NCBI GenBank assembly: GCA_016946835.1
Contig: JACVTC010000020.1
Coordinates: 1,167,501 to 1,230,000, forward strand
Direction: 5' to 3'
From: Neocallimastix lanati (nom. inval.)
Lineage: Eukaryota; Neocallimastigomycota; Neocallimastigomycetes; Neocallimastigales; Neocallimastigaceae
Length of the DNA: 62,500 nt
This document shows, piece after piece, positions 25,274-38,226 of the stretch. Each line of letters starts with the position of its first letter. Positions within the stretch are counted from its first letter, which is position 1. The notes beneath the pieces are model-generated. The model saw only the letters and a list, made by a program, of their open reading frames with translations, had not been told where the DNA came from and did no database searches. A program made the translations under genes and the position numbers.

Positions 25274-27581
25274 TTATCTAAAGTTATAGAAACAACTCTT
25301 TCTATTTATTGTCTTTCTTCTAATATTTTCACGTTCAATCATATCAGTATAGGCCCAAAGTTCTATATCAATAATTCTAAAATCTTTTTCGGAAGAAAGA
25401 GCTTCATTATTGTAGGTATCACATGGGGAACTACTACCTTTATTTAAATTGGAATCTAAATAAAGACCAGCATGACCATCACCAGCACCTAAGGATATAT
25501 GTTCATTATCACTATAGATACACAAGTAATTTTTTTCAGACCATTTAAAAATTTTTATGATATTGGAACCATAAGTTGTACTTTGATCGGTATCTACCTT
25601 CCAAAGGAAGCATTCTCCATCCCCATAGAAATGGTTAGTTGAATGGAAGGCTTCAGTGATGAAAGCTCCAAAAACATTATCTAAATCATCACGAACAAGT
25701 AAAACTTGAGGTTGTTGGAAGGAAGATCCAACGACACTTCGCGAATAAAAGGTTCTTAAACTTGAACCATGCATTCTTAATGAATAAAGTAGGGTCATGC
25801 TACGTTTAATTTGGAAACGTTTAGGAATAGCAGTATAAATGGAAGAGGCGATAACAGAATTTAAAATTACACTATTATCATCAACCGGAATTAAATCATC
25901 TAAACCACGAATACCTTCATAAATATAATTTTCTTTTTCTGGATTAGGCCAAAGGAATTCAAATGGTGGGGGTGAAAGTTCTACTTTTTGTTTATGAATA
26001 AGTGATAAAATCTCTTGTTTGACGGAAGGAGAAGAGCATCTCAATTGCATGTAAGATTTTTGACTTGGCATATTAAACATTTGAGAGAAACTCATCTTTT
26101 TATGATTATATTTTAAAGGAGTTGAGGAACTATTTTTACGACTACTACTCATACGACTACTACGATCATAATTTGAAGAAGTAATACTTGGAGTACTATT
26201 CAACTGTTTTATAAAACTAATATCTGCAGTGTTTTCAATAATAGAACTATAGTCTTCATAATCATTCGTAATAACAATAGAGTAATCATTCCTACTAGAA
26301 TAACGATATAAACTTTGAAAATAAAAAGTAATAACGTTTTCAGAATTATTACTACTACTTATTGTTGTTGAAGGATAAGTATTAGTATCATGGAATAAAT
26401 CAGAATCATAATCAGAACTGGAATCTTCATCTATATCTAAAATACGATAATCTACCATTTTCTTAAAAGTATATCTATTAGTTTTTTTATTATATCTTGC
26501 AAATACAATTAAATCTGTAAATATACCAATTTTCATATTAGTATAAGTATCTACATCTATTAAATTATTAAATGTTTTAATTAATTTTCTTGAAGAAAGT
26601 ACCAAAGATGATGGACTTTATAAAAAAAAAAATGAAATGATAATGAATATAATAATAATTAAAAAAAATAATATTATTATTATTAATTTTAATATTATAT
26701 ATATATATATATATTTATTTATTTACATCCATGAATATTAAATAAAATTAAATTAATATAAATATTTTATATTTACATTTTATATATAATGAAAGTAAAA
26801 TAAAAATAAAATAATATATATATATTTTCACTTACCAATTTTCAATAGAATTCTTAAAAGTATATAAATTTTGAAGTTCCTTTTCACGATCACTAGCATT
26901 TTTTAAATCATCCTTTAAATCTTCCATAAAAAGTAAAGCTTCATCAATAATTTCATTATATTGTTGTTGTTGATCTTTAGAAATTTTTTGTACGATATGT
27001 AAAACATTGATGTATTTTTCAATACGTTCAATAGGTAATTCTAAAATATTTTGTATATCTTCAAATTTACCTAAAGCTTTCTTTTTTTTTAATGAACTAA
27101 GAAAATTACGAAATATGGTACGTTCAGAACTAAGACGTTTAATAGCTGTGGAAGAAATTGAAAAATAACTAATATACTTGATATAAACTTCAAATTTTTT
27201 AGCATATTCTAAAAAGATATTAGCAATAGTTTCTGAAGTAAAATCATTTGGTTCAATAGTATTCAATGCTTGTTTGAAAGCCTTACAAAGGCTCCAACTT
27301 AACTGAAAAATTTCCGGAATCCCTTTAAATATTAAATCTAAATCTTTTTGTAAAAGAATTGGTTTTTTATTTTTTATACTATATTGAATTGGATATTTAA
27401 CTTTTTCAATTAAAATTTTTATGTTATTCACATATTGGAATTCAGAAAGATATAAAACTTTAACAACTTCATGATAACTATTTTTTTTATAATTATAATC
27501 ATTGGTTAATACTTTCTTATTATTTTCTCCTTCTTTCCCTATTATAGGTTTTAGGGTAGCAGTTTCTTCAACAGCATTCAT
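25274..27581 (-). CDS. RhoGEF (DH-PH-like) protein fused to a C-terminal TLDc domain
   Basis: DH domains exchange GDP for GTP on Rho-family GTPases. TLDc domains occur in OXR1/NCOA7/TBC1D24 proteins linked to oxidative stress and V-ATPase regulation. Exon 1 (27581-26836) and exon 2 (26615-25274) join across a 220-bp intron (GTAAGT...TATAAAG) in phase 2, giving 695 aa. Residues about 35-245 form an all-helical DH domain (YHEVVKVLYLSEFQYVNNI; LPIERIEKYINVLH). Residues about 253-367 look like a PH domain (LVLSSRKLIKTFNN; IGIFTDLIVFARY) interrupted by Ser/Asp-rich loops. A Ser-rich linker follows. Residues about 517-675 are a clear TLDc domain: LLYSLRMHGSSLRTFY, VFGAFITEAF, FYGDGECFLWK, FKWSEKNY, LGAGDGHAGLYLD and the end DIELWAYT. 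The ATG sits directly after a 9-A run. A split or mis-joined model is unlikely because both the phase and the domain order fit. Confidence 0.83.
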
Positions 27582-30500
27582 TTTTTTTTTTCTTAATATT
27601 TATATTTATTATTGAGTATTTAACCTTCCTTTTTATTATTATTTAATGACAAATATTAAATTAAGAAAAAGGAAAAAAAAATGTATTGTTACATATAAAT
27701 ATAATAATAAATAATATTTTATTTTATATTATATAAATCTTACCTTCAGTAATAATTATATATTGTAATATATATAGTATTTATATATATTTATATAAAG
27801 CAACTTTAATGATACTTGGTATAATCTATTAATATATAAATACTTTTAATTTTTTTATCCTTATTATTTTCTTTTATATAATTTATATATTATTATAATT
27901 ATTATTTTTTTTTTTTAAATAAAAAAAAAAAACTAATTTTTATAATTTCTCTTTGTTTAATAGTAATTATGTCTTATTATAACTAAAAAATTTTGAATTA
28001 TAATATTATGTCAATTAAAAATATGTTATATTAGAAAATAAAATAATAGCATATACGACAAATTATTTATATAAAATGGTATATTTTTAACAATGTTGAA
28101 TTAAAGGTATATTAATAAACTATTATTAAAAATATATTAACGTTCTTCATAAATTAAAATGTTTCAATTGTTAAATTTGTTTAATACAAATTATATTAAT
28201 TGAATATTAATTGAAAATTATAAATGTTATATTTGCATGAAATATATATATATATATATATAAATAAAATTAAAATAAAATAAAATAAAAAAATTGATGT
28301 TCAATATTAATTTATTTTATTTTATTTTTTAAGCAATAACTTATTTTTATCAATAATAGATTGGATAAATGAATAGTTTAAAAAAATAATTAAAATACTT
28401 TTTTAAATGAATATTAAAATAATTAATGATGAATGAAGTCTTATTTAATTTTCAAAAATATAAATATTATATTCTGATATATATTATTATGAGTGTTGTT
28501 AAAAAAAATAAATAAATAAAAAATAAAAAATAAAAATCCTAATAAAAATAATATTAAGATTAATTTTTAATTATAATTGTATTAGTACTTTAACTTTAAT
28601 AAATTATAATATATCTTTTAATATTCTTATTATTATCTCTTTGACTTAACACCTAATAATTTGTTATAATAATAAAAATATTTTTCTGATTTGTAATTTA
28701 CCTATAATACAATTTGATATATCTATATTATTTTTAAAAAATTTTTATATATCAATTTTATTGTTTTTGTTCGTTTAGTTTTTGTTTGTTTTTGTTTGTT
28801 TTTGTTTGTTCGTTCGTTTAGAAATTATTGTAATTATTTAATATTACGTATTAAATTAATTTTAACTGTAAAACTATAACTAATAAATAAATAATTGTTT
28901 TTGTCCTTCGTTTTCAGTTGTTGTTGTTTTAGAAATTACAAAAAAAAATAGAGATATATTAAGTTCTTATAAATCTCACAATAAAATTGAATATTACAAT
29001 TTTGTGTTATTTTTGTTAATAAAAATACATTAATATAGAAAATTTATTTGTAATTTCTTTTTATTTTAAAAAAAAATATTAATTTTTTATGAGTATTTAA
29101 AATGATTATTTCTTTTAATTAATTTTTTACTTCTATTTTTTTTGTCTTGATTTCTTCAAATTATAAAGCTAAATAATAAAAGTAGAATGTTTACTTTTAC
29201 TATAAATAGATTAACTTTATTTTTTATCTTTATTTTATACTAAATAATAAATGTAATAAAATTTTATATATTACTAATAGCAATAGCTTTCTCTTTTATT
29301 AAAATAATTATTAGTTCTTTCTCTTTTTTTTTTTTCAATATTATTAATGAAAAACATCTATATAACGAAATATATATATTATATTTTAAAAAAGAGACCA
29401 CTTTATTTATATAAATTAATTTCTTTTTTTTCTTCTTTCTTTTTTTTCTTTCTATTTTCTTTTTTTTTTTTTTTTTTTCTGTTCTTTATTATTAATTTCA
29501 CAGTAACTTGCTTCTTTTATTTCATTTATATTCTTTTTTTTTTAATTTTTAATAAGAATTTTTTTTTATATCATTTAACGTATTTTAAAATAAAATAAAT
29601 ACAAAAAATAAAAAAAAAAAATAAAAAAAAATATATATATATAAAAGTTAACTTTTTATTGTTTATTTTTTATTATTTATTACAGTTTCAAATCTTATAT
29701 ATTATTATTGTTTTATATTAATTTTTTTATCATTGTTAATTATTATATACAAATAATTAAAATGTTACTCTAAACTCTAAAATTAATATATTACACTCGT
29801 ACCTAATTTAATTATTTTAATATAAAATAAATAATAATTTATACTATTCTGTATATCTTTTTACATATAGAATCATCTTCATATTTTCTATCCCTTTTCA
29901 TATGGAAAATAATAATCAATACAACCATATATAATTATATATCACATTCAACAATAATATATTTATTTGTTATATTTATTTGTTATATTTATTTATTTTT
30001 ATTTTTAAGTAAAAAAAAAAAAAAAAAATTACTATTTTTTTTTTTTTAATCTTTTTTCTTACAACAATATGTTATAATTAATAATAATAGTATAAAATAA
30101 AAGATGTTCTAATAAATATTAATGTCACTATTAAAAAACTTATATTAGAACATGTATAAATTATACTATATTGGATATATTAATCACTCATTATTATTTA
30201 CTCTTTTTTTTAAACAAATACTAGTAAACTAGAACTTAATAAGATTATTTATTACATATCGAACTCCTGTAACAAAAATACTGATATATATATGTATATA
30301 TAATTATTTATTACATATCGAACTTCGTAACAAAAAATACTGAAATATACATATATATATAACATTATAGCATTGATATATAAAAAATATTATTATCTAA
30401 TAATTTTCTTAAAATATAATAATAGTTAAAATAAATATAAGATAGTAAAGCAATAAAAAAATAATGAATATATAATAATAATAATAAATTATAAAATCAA

Positions 30501-31924
30501 ATGAAAAACTAAAAGAAAAGAAAATACTCTGAAAAATTACTGACTGACTTTCAAAAAAAAAAAATTTTAGTACAACCTCGAATTTTTTTAACAAAAAAAA
30601 TTTTAAATTTTTAAAATTTCATTCGTTTATCTAAAAACACAATATTATATATTGTAATAAATTATAATATATATTAATTCAAATATAAAATATGATTTAA
30701 AGTTTTTTTTTTTTAATTTATTTATGTACAACTTTTCCTAACAAATATAAAAAAAAAAAATATATAAATAAAAAATTTTTAAATTTTTGCTTTAATTTGT
30801 TTTAATTTTGTGCAACCATTCAAAAAAAATAAAATTGTTAAATATATGAATAAAACTATATAAATAAATATATTAAAATCATATGAAATATATTGACAAT
30901 ATTATTTGTTATTTATTTCGTAACAATTAATTAAATATTGAATAATTTTATTCCATATATATTCCATATATAGAAAAAAAAAAAAAAAAAAGGATATTTT
31001 AATTTTTATTTACTTATCCAAACGGAAAATTGAAATTATTTAATAAATAATAATAAATAAATATAATTATACAGAATAATTTAGATGAATATGTTGCATT
31101 TCGGAACGTGGCTAATAAATTAGATTTTAATTTGTAATTTAACGCCCCACATTTTATTTTTTTAAATAATTGTAAATAAATTTACATAAATAGAAATAAA
31201 TATAAAATATTAAAAAATATCTTAAATACCAAAATATATCTTTAAAAAATATTAATAAAATAATATTACTTTATTATTATTTTAGCGAAAAAAATATTAT
31301 TAAATTTAAATATTATTAAATGTTATTAAATATTATTTAATTATTTATTAACAATTTAAATATTATTATTTATTTATTTAATACAATTCAAGCCACTCTT
31401 ATATAATCAGTTTATTTAAGTACGCCATATATCATTTAAAGCCATGCTCCAAAATTCAAAACTCCCAATTTTGAGACCAGAAAATCAACCTATATTTAAG
31501 CAATATATGGAAATAATTAAAAACAAAGTTAGTTTATAATATCTAGTAGATTCATTTATTATTATTTTTAAAAACAAACAAAAATAAGCAGGTTAAAAAA
31601 TAAAGTTATATATGACAAATAAATAATTAATTTTTGAGCAAAAGAATTTATTAAATATAAAAATTTGCATATTAAAAAGATGAAAGTTGGTGTAAAAAAT
31701 TTATAAATATTATTAATGAAATACAAATAATACATTGTTTTATATATGCATAATTATATTATACACATACTTTAATAATAAAAATAAATTATAATAAAAA
31801 ATAATTATAAAAATAAATAATAATTTTTTTTTTTTTTTAGACTAGGAATAAACTTTATTTAATAATATTTATTATATAAAAAAAATACATTAAAGTAAAA
31901 TACATGAAATTTTTCACATTAATA
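27582..31924. other. AT-rich intergenic region
   Basis: No gene recognised. It holds (TA)n near 28240-28260, a TTTTTGTTTG tract near 28755-28820, T-rich blocks near 29420-29560, a direct duplication of about 66 bp with core TTATTTATTACATATCGAAC (copies at 30245 and 30303), and a short island at 31085-31150 containing TTGCATTTCGGAACGTGGCT. The latter recalls the GCATTTCG words of the MITE at 46.7 kb. Confidence 0.5.
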
Positions 31925-32305
31925 TTATAAAACTATGTTATGACTTTTGAGGACAACATGACCTCTAATTTGTCCTCTTTATCGATAATAACTCCATGTA
32001 GGTAAAAATTATCATATAATCTGTATCAGATTTTCTTTTTTGCCTTATCGTTTCGACGTCGACGCTCTTGACAACGGTAGGTCTAATGATAATAGAAATT
32101 GATTATAGTGTAAAAATCACTAATTACAATAGGTACAATATTAATAAAGAATTCCGTGAACTTCATAAAATATGAAGTCAGAAAAGAAAGACTCTCATAA
32201 AGGTAATTAAAAGATATTTTTAATAAAATACCTTCTCCCCCCCCCCGAACTGATCTATAAGATTTCATGTACTGCATTTCCACCCAAGAAGGAGTCATAG
32301 TGCCT
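31925..32305 (-). mobile_element. Dispersed repeat, copy C (unclassified)
   Basis: Shares with copies A and B the landmarks TGCCTTATCGTTTCGACGTC (32040-32060), AGAATTCCG (about 32150) and the right end CCACCCAAGAAGGA (about 32280-32294). Read on the minus strand, that right end becomes a possible start ATGACTCCTTCTTGGGTGGA. A run of nine or ten C near 32240 is striking in this genome. A 71-aa minus-strand frame is open but not recognisable. Confidence 0.45.
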
Positions 32306-32339
32306 ACAATTTAATATTATCATTAAAATTTTCTTTTTT

Positions 32340-32608
32340 GCCATTAGGAATGTTCAAAAAAAAAAAATTTTCTTATGAACAATCAGAGAAAAATTATATA
32401 AGAATTTCATCAACAAATTGAATGAATTGTTACTTAGATTCTTCAAATATAGGAAATAAAAGTATCCAGTGAGTAAAACTAAGTATGCTGTTACTTACAC
32501 CACAAGGGCAACATGTTGGTCAATTTTCTGATATCATTTTGTTTTTTGTTTTTTTTTTTACATAAGGTATTACATTACATTTGAATCTACATTTAAATTC
32601 ATTCATTC

Positions 32609-32650
<42 letters not shown>
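32340..32650 (-). repeat. Dispersed block shared with 10207-10470
   Basis: The reverse complement of this piece begins in a long T tract (plus-strand A run 32612-32649). It contains words such as AACAATTCATTCAATTTGTTGATGAAA and TTTTTCTCTGATTGTTCAT that recur in the same order at about 10395-10465 on the plus strand. In both places the block lies beside LINE debris in the same relative orientation, so it is probably part of the element's 3' region or a satellite of it. Confidence 0.5.
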
Positions 32651-32652
<2 letters not shown>

Positions 32653-32659
32653 AAGAGAA

Positions 32660-34750
32660 AATTGTGAATATTTTGGAGATGGACGTTGAATAAATTTTTT
32701 CAAAAGTAAATTTAAACTTTTTATTTTTAATTGATTTAATTACAGTAGTACTTTTTTTTTTTTTATTTCCGGTGTGTAATCGCCCTTGATTTCAGCCCCT
32801 CCCCCTCAGGGGCTAGTGAGCTACGTACTAGAGGAGTACTTGTATAATGAACATTTTCCAATTAAAATTTTTGTAATTTTCCAGGAAGGGTGATTGCGTA
32901 TTACTAATATACGGGCTTTTTTTTTTTTCTACAAATAATATGAGAGTGTTGGTATAATTTTAACTAAATGAGAAATAATATAAGGATAAATAGTTCCTTA
33001 AACATATTATAAATAATAGTATTGGAAGTCTTATTTTTTAAACCTAAAACTCCAAAACAAACCTCGATTAAAAGTAGTTTAAGTTTTTTTCAGTATTCAT
33101 TTTATTAATCTTTTAGTAAAAGTACATAGTAAAGAACTGAACTAAGGACAAGGGAGACTAAAATATAAGTTTTGAAGTAGAAAAAAAGTACGTCCCTATT
33201 GATTAAAATTTTCAAAGAAAGAGTTAACCGTATAATTTTATTTTACAGTTCATCTTAGCAATAATAGGATCTAAATTCAATGAATTCATTGAACGGTATT
33301 CCAAGCTATGTGCATTAATTAGTGCTTTGTAGATGGAGACGGTTCACACCAAGCTTAAATGTAGGATTTTCATAATGTCTTGAAGGTACAAAGTTCTATT
33401 GCTTAGTAATAAGTGTAGCTCATATATTAATTTTAAAGGTTATTTTATTTTTGATACCCCAATCATAAACTTTTATTTAAAAGGTTTTTAAGAGAGGATT
33501 TTGAGGAGACCAACAAAACAATATCATCAGCAAACAAGCCACCACAACACTTTTTTTTTCACTAATCACACTATATCTCTTACATTTATCAAATATGCCA
33601 ATGATAAATATATTAAATAAAATGTGTGAGAAGAGACATTCTTGGCGAACACCATGTTATATTAGAAATTTTTTTTGAAAGAGCTTACTATTAAATTTTG
33701 CACAATCTTTTGATTTAAGGTATTGACTAATGATGAACTGACTGAAGGCATTTACCACAAATACCAATATTAATAAGATTTTTAAGTATATCATAAATTG
33801 GAACTAAATCAAAAGCTTTTTTTTTTTTTTTTTTTGAGAGGTCAAGAAAAGCAAGAAAGGTGAATTGATCATTATATTTTCTTCTTTGGCAAATTTTACG
33901 AATGGAGACAAATAAACAGATACATTCTTCTTTATTTCCAAAAACCAAACTGTTCCGGTCCAATAATTTCATGAGAAAAAGAAACATAGTCAGCAATTCT
34001 TTTAGTGACAATTTTTGACAGAATCTTTAAATCTACATTTTGTTAAATTTTATTTGAAGAACAGTAGAGTAGAGTGAATTTCTGATATTGAAATTAGTTG
34101 ATTAATGTCCCATGATTCCTGAGGAGAAGAAGAATTGCTTATAGAATTCTTTTCCAATAACTTTTAATAAGACTAATCACTAACCCTGTAGACCTTTAAG
34201 GAACTCTTGCTTAAATTTCATCACCTACTTCATTGGCTTGGCTTTAAGAAGAAGTTTCTTTACCATTGCATTAGAATTCAGATGATCAATATGTTCATAT
34301 TCATTCAGTAAAACACGTGAATTTATTATGAGAGAAAATTGCTTTATGTTTATCCTTACAAATTCGACTAGACCATTTAATTTTTTTTATTTTTTTACCA
34401 GGAGGCCGCTTAGGTATAACCATCAGAAGATAGAGATGCTTTTATACAGGAAAGAATAAGTGAATGGTATTATTAATAGAGTTGCATATAGAAAATCTAA
34501 GGTTAAGATCTTTAAGTTGCTGTTAAAGTCATGTTGAAATCATCAACAATAACAGAAGAGTTATTCTGGTGATTCATGAGCCAATTAGCAAAATCATTTG
34601 TAATCATTTTTATCTCAAGAAGGGATTAATATATAGAACACTATCAAAGATAGGAATAGTGGGTTCAGAATAATACCTAGTTCTATTATAATTTTTAGTG
34701 CTAAATGTACAAATCTTTGATGTTAATCTTCCAATTTATTTTAATAATAA
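32660..34750 (-). mobile_element. Decayed APE-type LINE (endonuclease plus reverse transcriptase remnants)
   Basis: Minus-strand translation, broken by stops and frameshifts, shows the LINE ORF2 order. Near 34560 SSVIVDDFNMTL is the DFN motif region of an EEP/APE-like endonuclease. Near 34020 DLKILSKIVTKRIADY, followed by IIGPEQFGF and IRKICQRRKYNDQFTFLAFL (33950-33850), is the RT palm region. A K-run from a slipped T tract splits LDLSKAFDLV. GVRQECLFSHILFNIFIIG (about 33650-33590) is the GxRQGCPLSPxLFN box. LFADDIVLL at about 33540-33515 is the catalytic FADD box, still legible but out of frame. The 3' part contains an unusually GC-rich hairpin-prone piece, AGCCCCTCCCCCTCAGGGGCT, near 32795. 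Non-functional. Confidence 0.75.
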
Positions 34751-35161
34751 TCCGTATTATTATTAAATTTAAGAGTTAATTATAATAATAGTACGGATTA
34801 TATGAAGGTTATTTTATATGATTACAAAGCACTTACTGGATAGAAGGATGAAATAGTTTTCCATACTAAAATAATGCTTTTTTTTTTAACAATTACGTGA
34901 ATAATTTCATTTCAATTTGAATTTTTTTTTTTTTTTTTTTTGTATAAGAAATCTCATAGTCTATTTTCAGACCAAGATTCAAGGTTATAAATAAAAATTA
35001 AACCAATTTTTTAATTGTCATGCTGTCATGTTACAACCAAAACGTTTCAAGCCTTTACGTAGAGTTTGACATTTCAAAATAAGAACTATGTTATATTTAT
35101 AAAAAAAAAATATAAAAATAAAATAAAAAATTTAGTAAATAAGTAAAAGTATAAAAAAAAA

Positions 35162-35203
<42 letters not shown>

Positions 35204-35242
35204 AAATTAAAAATAAATTAATTACTGTATTTTTTCCTTTTG

Positions 35243-35276
<34 letters not shown>

Positions 35277-35557
35277 TTTTATATATTGCATTTATTTCAC
35301 TTGGATTTACAACCTAATGGAAAAATAAAAATAAAAATAAAAATAAAAAAAAAAAAAAAAAAAAAAAAAAACTAAAATTGTTAGTGAATAGTTTTAATTG
35401 ATAAAAATATTGATATAAAATTATGTTGTAATTTTTTATAATTCTCTATTGTTATCTAAAAATACTTTTATCATATAATTATTGATGAAGAAATAAAAAT
35501 ATTAATAAAAATAAATTATTATATATATAAAAGTGTATAGGATATTAGATATCAAAA

Positions 35558-35589
<32 letters not shown>

Positions 35590-35652
35590 TCATGAGGTAG
35601 AACGAATAATTCTTACAGGACTATACAAATATACCATTATTACATAACCATC

Positions 35653-35697
<45 letters not shown>

Positions 35698-36235
35698 ATT
35701 TGAATTTTAAGGTTATATTATATACTCTACATGAATGATATATATATATGTATATCCTCAACATAAATGATTTATATATGAAAAAATAGCAAATATACCA
35801 AAAAAAAAAAAAAAAAAAAATTGTTACATTGGAAGAAAAAATGATATTATCTTTTAAAAAAAAAATTTTTTTTTTTTTTTTTAAATAAATTTTTATAAAT
35901 AATATCGATGACAAAAAACTGCAAATAAGCAGTTGTACCAAAAAACATTTATTATACAATGAATGGATTTTTTTTTTTACTATCACCTTTACATCCTTGA
36001 TGAGAAATAAATAATAATAATAATAATAAATAATAAATTATTTTAAATAAATTATAATAATTATAATACATTTTTTATTTTTTGAATTTTTTATTTTTTT
36101 TTTTTTATTTTATTCATATATAGTAGTTTAATAAAGTATATATATTTATTTAAAATAATTTTAAAAAGATTAAAAAATAAAAAAATAAAAAATAAATAAA
36201 ATTAATACATCATAATACAAGATTTAAAGAAATGA

Positions 36236-36266
<31 letters not shown>

Positions 36267-36691
36267 GGAGATATATAAATTAAATACTTTTTTTTTTATT
36301 TATTTATTTATGTATATATATAAAATAGAATAATTAAAAGATAAAAGAATAAAAAACAAATTATATATATACGTATTAATTATTGTTATATATGTATTCA
36401 TAAATAGTGTTTATTGTATTTTTATGAATTGTATTTTTTTTTTTATAATTTTAAATAAAAAAATTTATTTGATAATATGTATTTTAATTATTATAAAAAT
36501 AAAAATAAAAATAAAATAAAATAAAATAAAATAAAATAAAGAAAACAATCAATAATTAAGAGACATATTATTTATATATTTTAATTACATTACTATTATT
36601 CATTAGTTTATTATTTATTATTATTGATAATCATTTTTGAATCATATAAAATTAATTTAATGAAATAGCTTTGAAAATAGTTAATAATATA

Positions 36692-36733
<42 letters not shown>

Positions 36734-36806
36734 AAAAAAGGATTATTTATTTATATATTATATACATATATATAGATTTTTTTTTTTTTTTTTTTTTTTT
36801 TGGAAT
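34751..36806. other. AT-rich intergenic region with long homopolymers
   Basis: No gene. Contains T or A runs at 34921-34942, 35161-35167, 35247-35274, 35347-35370, 35565-35589, 35656-35696, 35802-35820 and 36781-36801. A sequence of ordinary complexity at 34960-35090 has no recognisable product. The 121-aa minus-strand open frame at 35621-35986 is mostly encoded by homopolymers and is not credible. Confidence 0.55.
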
Positions 36807-38091
36807 TTAACTTTTAATACCTTCTAATATCCATTCTACAATATGCCATACTTTAATTACTGGAATTGTATTAAATGATGTTGTCGTTGGATTTTTTATT
36901 ATGTTTGTTGTTGGTTGAATAGATGGATCTTGGGAGGAAACATTGATATTTGTTGTAGTGTTAGTAGCGGTATCCTGATCATGTATTTTTTGAGAAACGA
37001 ATTCATAAATTTTCTTTTCTTTTAATTTATTATCTTCATCTGATGTTTGGAAAATTGATTTCTTTTTAATATAAGAAATATTCCAATCATATATACCTTG
37101 ATGACTATAACGTTTTGTAGATTTTGGAATACGAGCATAAATGACTATATTACCTTGATTGTCACCCGGTATATTATATTCATTTTCTGCTTCATTCATA
37201 TCAATATAATTGGAAAGATTTAATGAAATTACTAATAAAACACGTTCATTATTAATTTTTTTGGTGGATGAATTGGATAAAGTATTTAATGAAAGTGAAG
37301 AAGAATTCATATCTTCATCTTCTTTCATATTAGCATTAGAAGAATCAGAAGTTTTAGCTTCAGATTCTTCTTTTTTAATGGTATTAATCATTGTAATAAA
37401 ATCATTCCATGGAATTTCACAATTTTTATTATCATTTAAAATTAATTTAATATTGGGAAGATCTACAATATTAACTGAGATTTTATATTTGTCTTTTAAG
37501 AAATTAATTTCTTCGATAATATTTGAATATTTATCATCGGGTTTTATTTTCTTATTTAAATTGTCTGTAGTACTATGATCATCACTAATATCATCAATTT
37601 TTCTTTTATTATTTTTTTCAACATCATTACTTTCATCAATTGATTGGTTTAAATTCTTTCGATTAATATTCATATTTCTACTTTTAATAATTTGACTTTT
37701 TCTATTATTTATATCTTCAAATAATGATATATGATCTTTATATTATATTGTTAATTATAAACATTATTTAACATAATTATTATAAACAATTTTAAATTAT
37801 TTAATAAAATTGATTCATGATTTATAATATATATAAAAATAATATGTATTAGAAATATTAAAATATATTATTATTATTATTATTATAAATACCATTTAGA
37901 CTATCATTAATATTTTCTAATTTAATAGGTTTATCCTTATTTTTATTTTCATTACTCATACATAATGAAGAAATTTCTTCAGCACATGAATTAATACCAT
38001 ATGCTGGACGATTTGGATCAATAATATATTTAAATGAATTTTGAACAATATTTTTCGTCTTAGAGTTTGATTTAACATGATTTTTAAATGC

Positions 38092-38122
<31 letters not shown>

Positions 38123-38192
38123 AATAAAATAATTAGAGAAATAAAAATTAAAATAAAAAATTATATATATCATCAATTAATATTTATTTTCA

Positions 38193-38226
<34 letters not shown>

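Noticed and set aside
35621-35986. 121-aa minus-strand frame with long Phe and Lys runs
   Set aside because: Most residues come from homopolymer A/T tracts.
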